A DNA stretch of 64,000 nucleotides from Necropsobacter rosorum (GTDB lineage Bacteria; Pseudomonadota; Gammaproteobacteria; Enterobacterales; Pasteurellaceae): positions 1-64,000 of the forward strand of contig CCMQ01000005.1 of the NCBI GenBank assembly GCA_000751835.1, in the 5' to 3' direction. This document shows, piece after piece, positions 8,811 through 18,227 of the stretch (positions within the stretch are counted from its first letter, which is position 1; each line of letters starts with the position of its first letter). The notes beneath the pieces are model-generated. The model ran no database searches. It was not told where the DNA came from and was given only the letters and a program-made list of their open reading frames with translations. A program made the translations under genes and the position numbers.

Positions 8811-9296
8811 ATGACAACTAATACCATCGGATTAAATCGCAATGCGGCGCAAAAACTGGCCGCCGAATTAAATAACCTGTTAGCCACTTATCAGGTTTTC
8901 TATATGAATGTACGCGGTTACCACTGGAATATCAAAGGGGTGAATTTCTTTGAACTGCATGCCAAATTTGAAGAAATTTACGATGATCTGATCGTGAAAG
9001 TGGACGAAATCGCCGAACGTATTCTGACCTTGGGCTATACGCCGAGCAACGCATTCAGCGATTATCTGACCAAATCCCTGATCAAAGAACATGTCGGGGC
9101 AAGCAGTGCGCAAGCCTGTTTAAGCGGTACGCTGGCGGGCTTTCAAACCCTGTTGAAACAGCAGCGCGAGATTCTGGCCATTGCCGGCGAAGCCGATGAT
9201 GAAGGTACCGCATCGCAAATGAGCGATTACATCAAAGAACAGGAAAAACTGGTCTGGATGTTTACCGCCGCCTGCGCAAGCTGCCATAACGCATAA
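8811..9296 (+). CDS. dps: Dps family DNA-protecting ferritin-like protein
   Basis: Forms a 12-subunit shell that oxidises and stores iron with hydrogen peroxide and protects DNA in stress. The 161 residues are full length. The ferroxidase segment GYHWNIKGVNFFELHAKFEEIYDD is split across residues 37-60 and contains the conserved His and acidic ligands; DEIAERI follows. The ribosome site TAAGGAGAGC lies just before the ATG. An OxyR-like operator upstream fits peroxide induction. It is convergent with adhE, and the two share an uptake-signal terminator. Confidence 0.97.
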   Translation: MTTNTIGLNRNAAQKLAAELNNLLATYQVFYMNVRGYHWNIKGVNFFELHAKFEEIYDDLIVKVDEIAERILTLGYTPSNAFSDYLTKSLIKEHVGASSAQACLSGTLAGFQTLLKQQREILAIAGEADDEGTASQMSDYIKEQEKLVWMFTAACASCHNA

Positions 9297-9314
9297 TAAA
9301 AAATTCAGCAAAAA

Positions 9315-9355
9315 AGCACCGCACTTCAGGTATCGCCCGAAAGTGCGGTGTGTTT
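9315..9355. terminator. Uptake-signal inverted pair acting as dps/adhE terminator
   Basis: CACCGCACTT and AAGTGCGGTG face each other across a 14-base loop, followed by TGTTTTTAG. The two copies of the DNA uptake signal thus form a 10-bp stem with a T run between convergent genes. Confidence 0.88.
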
Positions 9356-9374
9356 TTAGTCAGTTTTGTGCAAA

Positions 9375-11999
9375 TTAATATTTGCTGGCGTCGTAACCGT
9401 AGTAAGCGTTGGTCAGAATCACTTCCATATCTTCCACTAACGGTAAGCGTGGATTGGCCGGTGAGCATTGGTCTTCAAAGGCAAGCAGCGCGACGTCGCG
9501 ACGGGCGTCCATCCAGACCTGTTCGTCCAGTCCCTGTTCTTTAAAGGACATTTTCAAACCGACTTTGACGGCCAGATCATAGCAGGCCTGCGCGAAGGAT
9601 TTCACCCCTTCCGCCGGTGTGGCGCAAGGCAGCCCCAGCATGCGTGCGATTTCCTGATATTTCACATCCGCTTTGTAGTAATTGTATTTCGGCCAGGTCG
9701 CGGTTTTTTGCGGGCGTGTGCCGTTATAGCGGATGACGTGCGGCATTAAAATCGCATTGGTACGTCCGTGCGGCGTATGGAAACGGCCGCCGATTTTGTG
9801 CGCCAGCGAGTGATTCATGCCCAAGAACGCATTGGCGAACGCCATCCCCGCCATGGTAGAGGCGTTGTGCATTTTTTCACGCGCCTGCTCGTCTTTTTCT
9901 TTGACCGAACGTTCCAGATTTTCAAATACCAGTTTAATCGCTTGTAGCGCCAGACCGTCGGTGAAATCGTTCGCCAGTACGGACACATAGGCTTCGGTGG
10001 CGTGGGTTAACACGTCTAAACCGGTATCCGCCGCCACATGTGCCGGCACGGTCATCACCAGCGCCGGGTCAACGATGGCGACGGTCGGGGTTAAGGAATA
10101 GTCGGCAATCGGGTATTTTTTATCCCCTTCGGTAATCACCGCAAACGGTGTCACTTCAGAACCGGTGCCGGAGGTGGTCGGAATACCGACAAAGCGGGCT
10201 TTACGGCCTAATTGCGGGAATTTGAACGCGCGTTTGCGGATATCCATAAATTTCTGCACCAAATCGCGGAAATCCACTTCCGGTTGTTCATAGAACAGCC
10301 ACATAACTTTCGCCGCATCCATGGACGAACCGCCGCCCAGTGCGATAATGGTATCCGGTTTATAGCTGCGGATTAATTCCACCCCGCGGCGTACGGTTTC
10401 GATGCTCGGATCCGGTTCCACATCGGCGAATAACTGGTAGGTGACGTGATTGCCGCGGGCGGTAATCTGTTTGGCGATTTTTTCCACAAAGCCTAAATCC
10501 ACCATGGTACGGTCGGTTACGATCACCACGCGTTCCATTCCTTTCATGGATTGTAAATATTGAATTGAGTCGCGCTCAAAGTAGATTTTTGAAGGCACTT
10601 TAAACCATTGCATATTATTTCTCCGTCTTCCCACCCGTTTGATATTTAATAAATTGACCGCACTAACGTTGTTGCCGACCGAGTTTTTACCGTAAGAGCC
10701 GCAACCTAACGTCAGGGAAGGGAGGAAGGAGTTATAAACGTCACCGATACCGCCGAAAGTGGACGGCGAATTCCAGATCACGCGAATGGCTTTTACCCGT
10801 TCGCCGAAGGCTTTTGCCAGCTGCGCATCCTTGGTGTGAATGGCGGCGGAGTGACCCAAGCCGTTAAATTCCACCATCGCTTCCGCCAGATTGACCCCTT
10901 CATCGGTGGAACGGGATTTCAGCAATGCCAGCACCGGCGAGAGTTTTTCGCGGGTTAACGGTTCTTTCGGGCCGACTTCTTTACATTCCGCCAGCAGAAT
11001 GTTGGTCTGTTCCGGCACGCTGAAGCCGGCCTGTTGGGCAATCCAGTGCGCCGGTTTGCCCACCACATTGGCATTCAGCTTGGCGCCCGCGCAGTTAGCG
11101 CTGTTGGCTTTGGCACCGAACATAAATTCTTCCAGCAGGGCTTTTTCTTTTTTATTGACCAGATACACGCCGTAGGATTTCATTTCCTGCACGAATTCGT
11201 CGTACACTTCCTGATCCACGATAGCCGCCTGCTCGGAAGCACACACCATACCGTTATCAAAGGCTTTCGACATCACGATATCATGTACCGCCTGTTTGAT
11301 ATCCGCCGATTTTTCCACATAAGCCGGCACGTTACCCGCCCCGACGCCGAGCGCCGGTTTACCGCAGGAATAAGCGGCTTCCACCATTGCGTTACCGCCG
11401 GTGGCGAGAATTGTCGCAATGCCCGGATGTTTCATTAGGGCGCCGGTGCCTTCCATGGACGGGGTTTCGATCCATTGGATACAGTTTTTCGGTGCGCCCG
11501 CCGCAACCGCCGCATCATAGACAATACGCGCCGCATGAGCGGAAGATTGCTGAGCGGAAGGGTGGAAGGCAAAGACAATCGGGTTACGGGTTTTTAAGGC
11601 GATTAAAGATTTGAAAATGGCGGTGGAGGTCGGGTTGGTGGTCGGGGTAATACCGCAGATAACGCCGACCGGGTCTGCGATTTCGGTGATTCCCGTCACA
11701 TCGTCTTCGCTGATGATACCGACGGTTTTCAGATTGCGCATATTGTTGACCACATATTCGCAGGCAAACAGGTTTTTGGTCGCCTTGTCTTCAAATACCC
11801 CGCGGCCGGTTTCTTCATAAGCGTGCATGGCGAGAATGCCGTGCTGATCGAGCGCCGCCACGGAGGCTTTGGCCACGATGTAATCCACTTGCTTCTGATC
11901 CAGCAGGCGGAATTGCTCCAGCGCTACCAAACCTTTTTCCACCAGCGCATTGACTTCCGCCTGAGCCGGGCTAACTGCGTTTTCGACAGTGTTACTCAT
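9375..11999 (-). CDS. adhE: Bifunctional acetaldehyde-CoA/alcohol dehydrogenase (AdhE)
   Basis: Reduces acetyl-CoA to acetaldehyde and then ethanol, regenerating two NAD+ during anaerobic fermentation; family members assemble into spirosomes. The 874 residues contain an N-terminal aldehyde dehydrogenase (to about 440, catalytic Cys in NGMVCASEQ), a linker around VGRRRNNMQWFKVP, and a C-terminal iron alcohol dehydrogenase with PTTSGTGSE and the iron-binding histidines in MNHSLAHKIGG and FHTPHGRTNA. The ATG at 11999 follows TAGGAGAAATCATT. The upstream region has an FNR/CRP-like palindrome, consistent with anaerobic control. Confidence 0.98.
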   Translation of the reverse strand: MSNTVENAVSPAQAEVNALVEKGLVALEQFRLLDQKQVDYIVAKASVAALDQHGILAMHAYEETGRGVFEDKATKNLFACEYVVNNMRNLKTVGIISEDDVTGITEIADPVGVICGITPTTNPTSTAIFKSLIALKTRNPIVFAFHPSAQQSSAHAARIVYDAAVAAGAPKNCIQWIETPSMEGTGALMKHPGIATILATGGNAMVEAAYSCGKPALGVGAGNVPAYVEKSADIKQAVHDIVMSKAFDNGMVCASEQAAIVDQEVYDEFVQEMKSYGVYLVNKKEKALLEEFMFGAKANSANCAGAKLNANVVGKPAHWIAQQAGFSVPEQTNILLAECKEVGPKEPLTREKLSPVLALLKSRSTDEGVNLAEAMVEFNGLGHSAAIHTKDAQLAKAFGERVKAIRVIWNSPSTFGGIGDVYNSFLPSLTLGCGSYGKNSVGNNVSAVNLLNIKRVGRRRNNMQWFKVPSKIYFERDSIQYLQSMKGMERVVIVTDRTMVDLGFVEKIAKQITARGNHVTYQLFADVEPDPSIETVRRGVELIRSYKPDTIIALGGGSSMDAAKVMWLFYEQPEVDFRDLVQKFMDIRKRAFKFPQLGRKARFVGIPTTSGTGSEVTPFAVITEGDKKYPIADYSLTPTVAIVDPALVMTVPAHVAADTGLDVLTHATEAYVSVLANDFTDGLALQAIKLVFENLERSVKEKDEQAREKMHNASTMAGMAFANAFLGMNHSLAHKIGGRFHTPHGRTNAILMPHVIRYNGTRPQKTATWPKYNYYKADVKYQEIARMLGLPCATPAEGVKSFAQACYDLAVKVGLKMSFKEQGLDEQVWMDARRDVALLAFEDQCSPANPRLPLVEDMEVILTNAYYGYDASKY

Positions 12000-12103
12000 A
12001 ATGATTTCTCCTAAAGTTTACAAATATAAAAAATTTTCCTGAGCAAAATTATACTCAGTCGGAGGAAGGGATAGCCAATAATTTAACGAGAAAAAGGCTA
12101 AAC

Positions 12104-12119
12104 TGTGATCTAGATCAAA
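12104..12119. promoter_or_regulatory. FNR/CRP-like palindrome upstream of adhE
   Basis: GTGAT-CTAG-ATCAA (12105-12118) matches the FNR consensus TTGAT-N4-ATCAA at nine of ten positions, and the overlapping TGTGA-N6-TCAAA matches CRP at eight of ten. It lies about 105 bases upstream of the adhE start codon. Control by FNR fits a fermentation gene; binding itself is inferred. Confidence 0.55.
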
Positions 12120-12345
12120 TTGGATAAAATTTCTTATTTAACAACTAATTAACATAAAATAAACAATGAATTTTTCCTTCATAAAACGGATTTTTCGTGC
12201 CGTCGCGATGACACATTCATTGCGCGTTATCGGCTGACGTTTGCGCTATTCTGCCCGCGTTATAAGCAAAAAATCAACAATAGGAAAGGGCAAAGCCGGT
12301 ATTCATTTGAAGCGTTATTTCATGTCATAAAATTGATGTTCGCCG
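12120..12345. other. Non-coding stretch between adhE promoter and greB terminator
   Basis: This region has no gene longer than a few codons. The part nearest adhE is AT-rich and presumably promoter DNA; from about 12195 to 12260 there is a GC-richer patch without recognisable coding sense. I see no RNA family I can name. Confidence 0.4.
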
Positions 12346-12351
12346 ACAAAA

Positions 12352-12381
12352 AACACTCACCGCGGCTTATCAAGTGCGGTG
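12352..12381 (-). terminator. Probable greB terminator containing an uptake signal
   Basis: CACCGC (12358-12363) pairs with GCGGTG (12376-12381). Read on the minus strand, the hairpin is followed by AGTG and then a run of six T. It begins 11 bases past the greB stop. Confidence 0.6.
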
Positions 12382-12391
12382 GTTTTTCGGC

Positions 12392-12868
12392 TTATTTTTC
12401 ATACCAAATCTCATTGATATACAGCATCACCCGGCCTGCTGGCGTGGCGACGCTGACTTCGTCGTCAACCTGTTTGCCGATAAGCGCACGGGCGACGGGG
12501 CTGTCGATGGAAATCCAGTTTTTAGTCGGATCGAATTCGTCGCAGCCGACGATGCGGTAGCGGTTTTGTTCGCCGTCTTCATTTTCCAGCGTCACCCACG
12601 CGCCGAAAAAGACTTTGCCCTCCTGCCGCGGGTGATAATCGACAATTTGCAGCACTTCCAGCCGTTTAGTCAGAAAACGTACGCGCCGGTCGATTTCACG
12701 CAGGCGGCGTTTTCCGTAAATATATTCGGCATTTTCGCTGCGATCGCCGAGTGCCGCGGCGTCGGAAACCGCTTGGGTGACTCGCGGACGCTCCTCTTTC
12801 CAGAGGTATTTTAATTCCTGATCTAAGGCATTCCAGCCGGCACGGGTAATATAATTTGATTTCGCCAT
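12392..12868 (-). CDS. greB: Transcription elongation factor GreB
   Basis: Binds the RNA polymerase secondary channel and stimulates cleavage of backtracked transcripts. The 158 residues show the N-terminal coiled coil with the acidic tip DRSENAEY (near residue 42) and the basic patch YGKRRLREIDRRVRFL, which separates GreB from GreA; the C-terminal domain carries the DPTKNWIS and SPVARAL motifs. It is divergent from tex, as in several gamma-proteobacteria; the 124 bases between hold both promoters. Confidence 0.97.
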   Translation of the reverse strand: MAKSNYITRAGWNALDQELKYLWKEERPRVTQAVSDAAALGDRSENAEYIYGKRRLREIDRRVRFLTKRLEVLQIVDYHPRQEGKVFFGAWVTLENEDGEQNRYRIVGCDEFDPTKNWISIDSPVARALIGKQVDDEVSVATPAGRVMLYINEIWYEK

Positions 12869-12992
12869 AGTGAATATTGCATAAATTGCTCAATTTATTA
12901 CGCGAATTTAACGAATTTTCGAATAACTGTTTGAGCGTGATGTATAAAAACAGTATCCTATACAAATTTCACTTTAATAATCAACAATTATA

Positions 12993-15317
12993 ATGATGTT
13001 AAATCAACAAATCTCACATATTATCGCCGACGAACTTGCGGTACAGCCTCAACAGATTCTGGCCGCGATTCAGTTGCTGGATGACGGTAACACCATTCCT
13101 TTTATTGCCCGCTACCGCAAAGAAGTCACCGGCGGGCTGGACGATACGCAGCTGCGTCATTTTGAAACCCGCCTGATTTACCTGCGCGAGCTGGAAGAGC
13201 GTCGCCAGAGTATTTTGAAATCCATCGGCGAACAGGGCAAGCTGACGACGGCGCTACGCGAGCAAATCGAGCGCACGCAAAGCAAAACCGAGCTGGAAGA
13301 TCTGTATCTGCCGTATAAACCGAAACGCCGCACCAAAGGTCAGATCGCCATTGAAGCGGGGCTCGAACCGCTGGCGGATTTATTGTGGAACCAGCCGGAT
13401 AATGATCCGGAACAGGCGGCCGCGGCCTATATCGATGCGGACAAAGGCTTTGCCGATGCTAAAGCAGTGCTGGACGGTGCGCGCTATATTCTGATGGAAC
13501 GTTTTGCCGAAGATGCGCAATTACTGGCGAAAGTCCGTCGCTATCTACAGCAAAGTGCGGTCATTATTTCGCACGTTTTGGCGGGCAAAGAGCAGGACGG
13601 CGAAAAATTCCGCGATTATTTCGCCCATCAGGAATTGCTGCGCACTGTGCCGTCTCACCGGGCGCTGGCGATGTTCCGCGGGCGTAATGAAGGCGTGCTA
13701 CAGTTAAGTTTAAACGCCGATCCCGAGCAGGAAGAAGGCGTGCGCCACAGCTATTGCGAAGAGATTATCCGTGAACATCTGGGCGTGCATTTTACCCATC
13801 AGGCGGCGGATAAATGGCGCGAGCAGGTAATCAGCTGGACTTGGCGGATTAAAATTTCCCTGCATCTGGAAACGGAATTGATGGGAACGCTGCGCGAGCG
13901 GGCGGAAGAGGAAGCGATCAACGTTTTTGCCCGCAATCTGACCGCACTTTTAATGGCGGCGCCGGCGGGGGCGAAAAATACCATGGGGCTGGATCCGGGG
14001 CTGCGTACCGGGGTGAAAGTGGCGGTAGTGGACAACACCGGTAAATTGCTGGCAACAGACACGGTTTATCCGCACACCGGGCAGACGGAACGCGCTATGC
14101 TTGCGCTGTCTCAGCTGATTAAACGGCACCAAGTGGAATTAATCGCCATCGGCAACGGCACGGCGTCGCGTGAAACCGAGCGCTTTGCCAAAGCGGTGAT
14201 CAAACAGCTGGAGGGCAACAAACCGCAAACCGTAGTGGTGAGCGAAGCGGGCGCTTCGGTGTATTCCGCTTCCGAATTGGCGGCGCAGGAATTCCCTGCG
14301 CTTGACGTGTCGTTGCGCGGTGCGGTATCCATTGCGCGCCGGTTGCAGGATCCGCTGGCGGAACTGGTGAAAATCGAGCCGAAAGCCATCGGCGTCGGAC
14401 AATATCAGCATGATGTCAATCAAAGTCAGCTGGCGCGTAAACTGGACGCGGTGGTGGAAGACTGCGTTAACGCGGTGGGCGTCGATCTGAATACCGCCTC
14501 GGCGCCGTTGCTGGCGCGGGTGGCCGGTATGACCAAAACGCTGGCGCAGAATATTGTTGCCTATCGTGATGAAAACGGACGCTTTCACAGCCGTCAACAA
14601 CTGAAAAACGTGCCGCGTTTAGGGCCGAAGGCGTTTGAACAATGCGCCGGCTTTATGCGTATCGCGCAGGGAGAAAATCCGCTGGATGCCTCCGGCGTGC
14701 ATCCGGAAGCCTATCCGGTGGTAGAAAAAATACTGCGCGCCACCGAACAGTCCATTCAGGATCTCATGGGTAATGCCGGTGCGGTACGCCGGCTTGATGC
14801 CAAACAGTTTATTGACGCGCAATTCGGCTTGCCGACGGTGCAGGATATTTTTAAAGAGCTGGAAAAACCGGGGCGCGATCCGCGCGGCGAGTTTAAAACC
14901 GCCAGTTTTATGGACGGGGTGGAAGACATCAGCGATCTGAAAGCGGGCATGATACTGGAAGGCACGGTTACGAATGTGACCAATTTCGGCGCCTTTGTGG
15001 ATATCGGCGTACATCAGGACGGGCTGGTGCATATTTCTTCTCTGTCGGATAAATTTGTGGAAGACCCGCATCAGGTGGTGAAAACCGGTGATATTATCAA
15101 AGTCAAAGTGCTGGAGGTGGATGCAGCGCGTAAACGTATTGCGCTGACTATGCGCTTAGCGGAAAGTGCGGTTAAAAATTCATCAAAAACCGACCGCACT
15201 TTAGCCGCCAAAGGACGCGCTGAGCCGCGTGAACCACGCCACAGCCGCGCCAATCACGGCGGCAATAATGCGATGGGCAATGCCTTTGCCGATGCGTTAA
15301 AAAACTGGAAAAAATAA
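12993..15317 (+). CDS. tex: Tex family RNA-binding transcription accessory protein
   Basis: Cytoplasmic S1-domain protein linked to transcription fidelity and toxin-gene expression. The 774 residues have the N-terminal helix-turn-helix region with [17 protein letters not shown], a YqgF/RNase H-like core ([16 protein letters not shown] near residue 333), helix-hairpin-helix units ([16 protein letters not shown] near 490) and a C-terminal S1 domain ([19 protein letters not shown] near 655). An ATG three bases downstream is an equally possible start. Uptake signals sit in frame near 13551, 13939, 15163 and 15193. brnQ follows after 12 bases, so the two may be cotranscribed. Confidence 0.96.
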   Translation: MMLNQQISHIIADELAVQPQQILAAIQLLDDGNTIPFIARYRKEVTGGLDDTQLRHFETRLIYLRELEERRQSILKSIGEQGKLTTALREQIERTQSKTELEDLYLPYKPKRRTKGQIAIEAGLEPLADLLWNQPDNDPEQAAAAYIDADKGFADAKAVLDGARYILMERFAEDAQLLAKVRRYLQQSAVIISHVLAGKEQDGEKFRDYFAHQELLRTVPSHRALAMFRGRNEGVLQLSLNADPEQEEGVRHSYCEEIIREHLGVHFTHQAADKWREQVISWTWRIKISLHLETELMGTLRERAEEEAINVFARNLTALLMAAPAGAKNTMGLDPGLRTGVKVAVVDNTGKLLATDTVYPHTGQTERAMLALSQLIKRHQVELIAIGNGTASRETERFAKAVIKQLEGNKPQTVVVSEAGASVYSASELAAQEFPALDVSLRGAVSIARRLQDPLAELVKIEPKAIGVGQYQHDVNQSQLARKLDAVVEDCVNAVGVDLNTASAPLLARVAGMTKTLAQNIVAYRDENGRFHSRQQLKNVPRLGPKAFEQCAGFMRIAQGENPLDASGVHPEAYPVVEKILRATEQSIQDLMGNAGAVRRLDAKQFIDAQFGLPTVQDIFKELEKPGRDPRGEFKTASFMDGVEDISDLKAGMILEGTVTNVTNFGAFVDIGVHQDGLVHISSLSDKFVEDPHQVVKTGDIIKVKVLEVDAARKRIALTMRLAESAVKNSSKTDRTLAAKGRAEPREPRHSRANHGGNNAMGNAFADALKNWKK

Positions 15318-15329
15318 AAGGATAACGGA

Positions 15330-16643
15330 ATGACAAAAAATACGTTTGTAGTCGGCTTTATGCTGTTTGCCATTTTTTTTGGCGCGGGCAATTTGATTTT
15401 TCCGCCGAAACTGGGGTTTGAAAGCGGGACTGAATTCTGGCCGTCGATTACCGGCTTTGTGCTGACCGGTATCGGCTTGCCGCTGCTCGGCATTGTGGTC
15501 AGCGCCTTTTATAAAGGCGGTTATAAAGAAGCGCTGAAACAGATCCATCCGCTGTTTTCGCTGGTGCTGTTGGTGGCGATTTACCTTTCGATCGGGCCTT
15601 TTTTTGCCGGCCCGCGTACCGGTGCCACCGCCTATGAAATCGCGATTGTGCCTTTTGTCGGCGAGCCGGGCGCGTTGTCAAAATTCTTATTTTGTCTGGT
15701 GTATTTCGCCCTCACGCTGTGGCTGAGCCTGAATCCGTCCAAAATGGTGGATCGCATCGGGGCGGTGCTGACGCCGGTATTACTGCTTTCTATTATTGCG
15801 CTGGTGATTAAAGCCTATTTTATGTTGAGCGGCAGCGATGTTGTGCATGTGCCGCAAGCGGATAAATCGCCGTTTTTTAACGGCATTATCAACGGCTATT
15901 TTACCATGGACGCACTGGCTTCAATTGCCTATTCCGTGATTGTGATCAATGCGATTAAGGCAAAAAGCGCCGATCATACTTCATTGCAGAAACAAACCAT
16001 TCAGGCGGGCATTATCGCGGCAGTGGCGTTAGGCGTGATTTATGTTTCGCTCGGCTGGATCGGTAATCATTTAGCTTTGGGGCCGGCGGAACTGGCGGCG
16101 TTGACGGCGAAAAATCAGGATCTGGGCACTTATATTTTAAATGATGCCACCGCCATGGCATTCGGTGAGCTGGGGCGTACCTTACTGGGCGTGATCGTAT
16201 CGCTGGCCTGTTTAACCACGGCGGTCGGGCTGGCGGTGTCAGTCAGCGAATATTTCAATGAAATCTATCCTAAAATTTCTTACCGCACTTATGTGATTTT
16301 ATTTTGTCTGATCAGTTTTGCGATTGCCAATTTAGGCCTGAAAGAAGTGATCAGTAAGTCTTTACCGGTGCTGCTGGTGTTATATCCGATTTCCATGACG
16401 GTGATTTTATTGCTGTTGATTAACCTGTTCGTTCCGCTGCCGTTACTGGCGCATCGCCTTTCTTTGGGGCTGGTGTCGGTGATTTCAATTTTATCGGTAA
16501 TCGGTATCGAACACATTGAATTTATCGAACAGCTGCCGTTGAAATCTTACTCGATGGAATGGCTGCCGTTTGCCGCAATCGGTCTGGTTATCGGCTATTT
16601 ATTGCAGGGCATGCGTAAGAAAAGCAAACGGGTCGTGCGTTAA
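15330..16643 (+). CDS. brnQ: Branched-chain amino acid transporter, BrnQ/LivII family
   Basis: Inner-membrane sodium-coupled carrier for leucine, isoleucine and valine. The 437 residues match the family and contain about 12 membrane segments. The N-terminus GFMLFAIFFGAGNLIFPP is the family signature, and FFAGPRTGATAYE and YFTMDALASIAY are further conserved blocks. The ribosome site AAAAGGATAACGG precedes the ATG. It follows tex closely and ends at a strong terminator shared with the convergent pga operon. Confidence 0.96.
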   Translation: MTKNTFVVGFMLFAIFFGAGNLIFPPKLGFESGTEFWPSITGFVLTGIGLPLLGIVVSAFYKGGYKEALKQIHPLFSLVLLVAIYLSIGPFFAGPRTGATAYEIAIVPFVGEPGALSKFLFCLVYFALTLWLSLNPSKMVDRIGAVLTPVLLLSIIALVIKAYFMLSGSDVVHVPQADKSPFFNGIINGYFTMDALASIAYSVIVINAIKAKSADHTSLQKQTIQAGIIAAVALGVIYVSLGWIGNHLALGPAELAALTAKNQDLGTYILNDATAMAFGELGRTLLGVIVSLACLTTAVGLAVSVSEYFNEIYPKISYRTYVILFCLISFAIANLGLKEVISKSLPVLLVLYPISMTVILLLLINLFVPLPLLAHRLSLGLVSVISILSVIGIEHIEFIEQLPLKSYSMEWLPFAAIGLVIGYLLQGMRKKSKRVVR

Positions 16644-16653
16644 TCATCAAAAA

Positions 16654-16693
16654 AATAGCTTAATGTATTTAACATTAAGCTATTGATTTTTTT
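16654..16693. terminator. Bidirectional terminator between brnQ and pgaD
   Basis: AATAGCTTAATG and CATTAAGCTATT form a perfect 12-base inverted repeat around a 7-base loop, flanked by an A run on one side and a T run on the other. Confidence 0.9.
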
Positions 16694-16976
16694 ATGGTGC
16701 GGTTAATTTCGTTTTAGTCATCCCCGACCACATTATCGTCAGCAGCACGAGCGCGGCGGCGACGGATAACATGGCGCCGATGATTTCAACAAATAACAGT
16801 CCTTCAAATATGGGTTTGGAGATAATATTATCAAACTGCGTCAGAATGAAGCCGCTGATATAAATCCAAAGTCCCCAGGTCACTAAATCCATTAGCAGTG
16901 TTTTCGTCTTTACTTTCCAGTGTAATTGACGGCTTTTATTAATGATCATTAAGTTCTGTAATTGAAGTGGTGACAT
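16692..16976 (-). CDS. pgaD: PNAG synthesis accessory protein PgaD
   Basis: Small inner-membrane partner of the PgaC synthase. The 94 residues include two membrane segments (about 29-47 and 61-84) separated by a short loop, as in PgaD (137 residues in E. coli, so this copy is short). Identity rests on topology and on position: it begins immediately after the pgaC stop, as the last gene of pgaABCD. In E. coli PgaC and PgaD together respond to cyclic-di-GMP; no such binding motif can be assigned here. Confidence 0.82.
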   Translation of the reverse strand: MSPLQLQNLMIINKSRQLHWKVKTKTLLMDLVTWGLWIYISGFILTQFDNIISKPIFEGLLFVEIIGAMLSVAAALVLLTIMWSGMTKTKLTAP

Positions 16977-18227
16977 TTAAACTCCTCTGTCAGGACTAAT
17001 CCAAACGGCAAGTTTGGATTTATTTCTAAAAATCGCTTTCGGTATGCCCAAAAGCAGCGTAACTGTATTCAGCAACCAATAAGCCCATGGATACCAAATA
17101 CAGGAAATCGCATAACGGATTAATCCTTTCTCATAACGGCTATCAATATAAATGCTGCAAATACATTGCATGATGAAGGTTAAAAACAACACCGAAATAT
17201 TGGTTTTCAGAAATGTCATATCGGTTTGCGGCGGATTTCCCACGGCGAACTTATACAGCGTCACCAGCGTGATGCCCAACAGCAACATCGCCCAGGCGGC
17301 GGTAATGAAATATTCGATATACATCGGCCATAAGCGACGGTTTCTTAAGCGCCAGACGCGCGGAAAATATTTGATAATCACTTCCGCCCCGCCTTGCGCC
17401 CAACGTAAACGCTGTTTGAACAAACCGCGTAGGCTTTCGGGCATCAATACCCAGCACAATGCGCGCGGTTCGTAATAAATATCATAACCGGCGGTTTGCA
17501 GTTTCCAGCTGACGTCGATGTCTTCGGTAATCATATTGGTGCTCCAGCCGCCGATTTTTTGCATCGCATCTTTGCGAAACAGGCAGCACACGCCGGAGAC
17601 GGTAAATATCGTACCCATTAGGCTTTGCGCCCGCTTGATTAAACCGATAATGGAGCTGAATTCCGACACTTGCAGGCGCCCCAGAATGGTACTGCGGTTA
17701 CGGACGCGGGGATTGCCGGTAACCGCGCCGTATTTCGGGTTGTTTTCCAGTGCGTTCACCATATATCCGAGCGCGGAATAATCGAGTATCGCATCACCAT
17801 CGATACAGGCGACGTATTTCCCTCTGGCAATGCTGAGGGCATTATTCAGTGCGCTGGCTTTGCCGGCATTTTCCTGATGCAGCGGCACGATTTTGGCATC
17901 GGTTTGCGCCCATTTGTCGATAATTTTTCCCGTGTTATCTTTGCTGCCGTCATTAATAAAAATTAATTCATAGCTGGGATAATTCAGCTTTAATAAGTGC
18001 GGTATGGATTCATCCAGATTATCCGCTTCGTTGTAGCACGGGATCATCACGCTGACCATGGGAATCTTATCCGGCGTTAAGTTGCGGAAATTCACTTTCT
18101 GCTTTTTCTTTTCGATAAAAAGAAAGTAAATGATGCCGGCGGCAGACCAATAAAACGCCATGACCGCCGGATAGCTGAACACAAATAAGCCGAGAATTTC
18201 GAGTAGCATTGAAGGTTCCTTAGCCAT
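16977..18227 (-). CDS. pgaC: Poly-N-acetylglucosamine synthase PgaC (family 2 glycosyltransferase)
   Basis: Processive inner-membrane enzyme polymerising UDP-N-acetylglucosamine into beta-1,6-linked PNAG, a biofilm matrix polymer. The 416 residues show an N-terminal membrane segment, the GT-A core with the acidic residues in FINDGSKDNT, CIDGDAILD and TEDIDVSWK, the processive signature QRLRWAQGG, and at least three C-terminal membrane segments. It overlaps pgaB by one base and abuts pgaD, as in pgaABCD/hmsHFRS operons. Confidence 0.97.
   Translation of the reverse strand: MAKEPSMLLEILGLFVFSYPAVMAFYWSAAGIIYFLFIEKKKQKVNFRNLTPDKIPMVSVMIPCYNEADNLDESIPHLLKLNYPSYELIFINDGSKDNTGKIIDKWAQTDAKIVPLHQENAGKASALNNALSIARGKYVACIDGDAILDYSALGYMVNALENNPKYGAVTGNPRVRNRSTILGRLQVSEFSSIIGLIKRAQSLMGTIFTVSGVCCLFRKDAMQKIGGWSTNMITEDIDVSWKLQTAGYDIYYEPRALCWVLMPESLRGLFKQRLRWAQGGAEVIIKYFPRVWRLRNRRLWPMYIEYFITAAWAMLLLGITLVTLYKFAVGNPPQTDMTFLKTNISVLFLTFIMQCICSIYIDSRYEKGLIRYAISCIWYPWAYWLLNTVTLLLGIPKAIFRNKSKLAVWISPDRGV

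Noticed and set aside
12180-12300. A small RNA gene upstream of adhE
   Set aside because: The GC-rich patch has no clear promoter plus terminator pair; I keep it only as an unexplained stretch.
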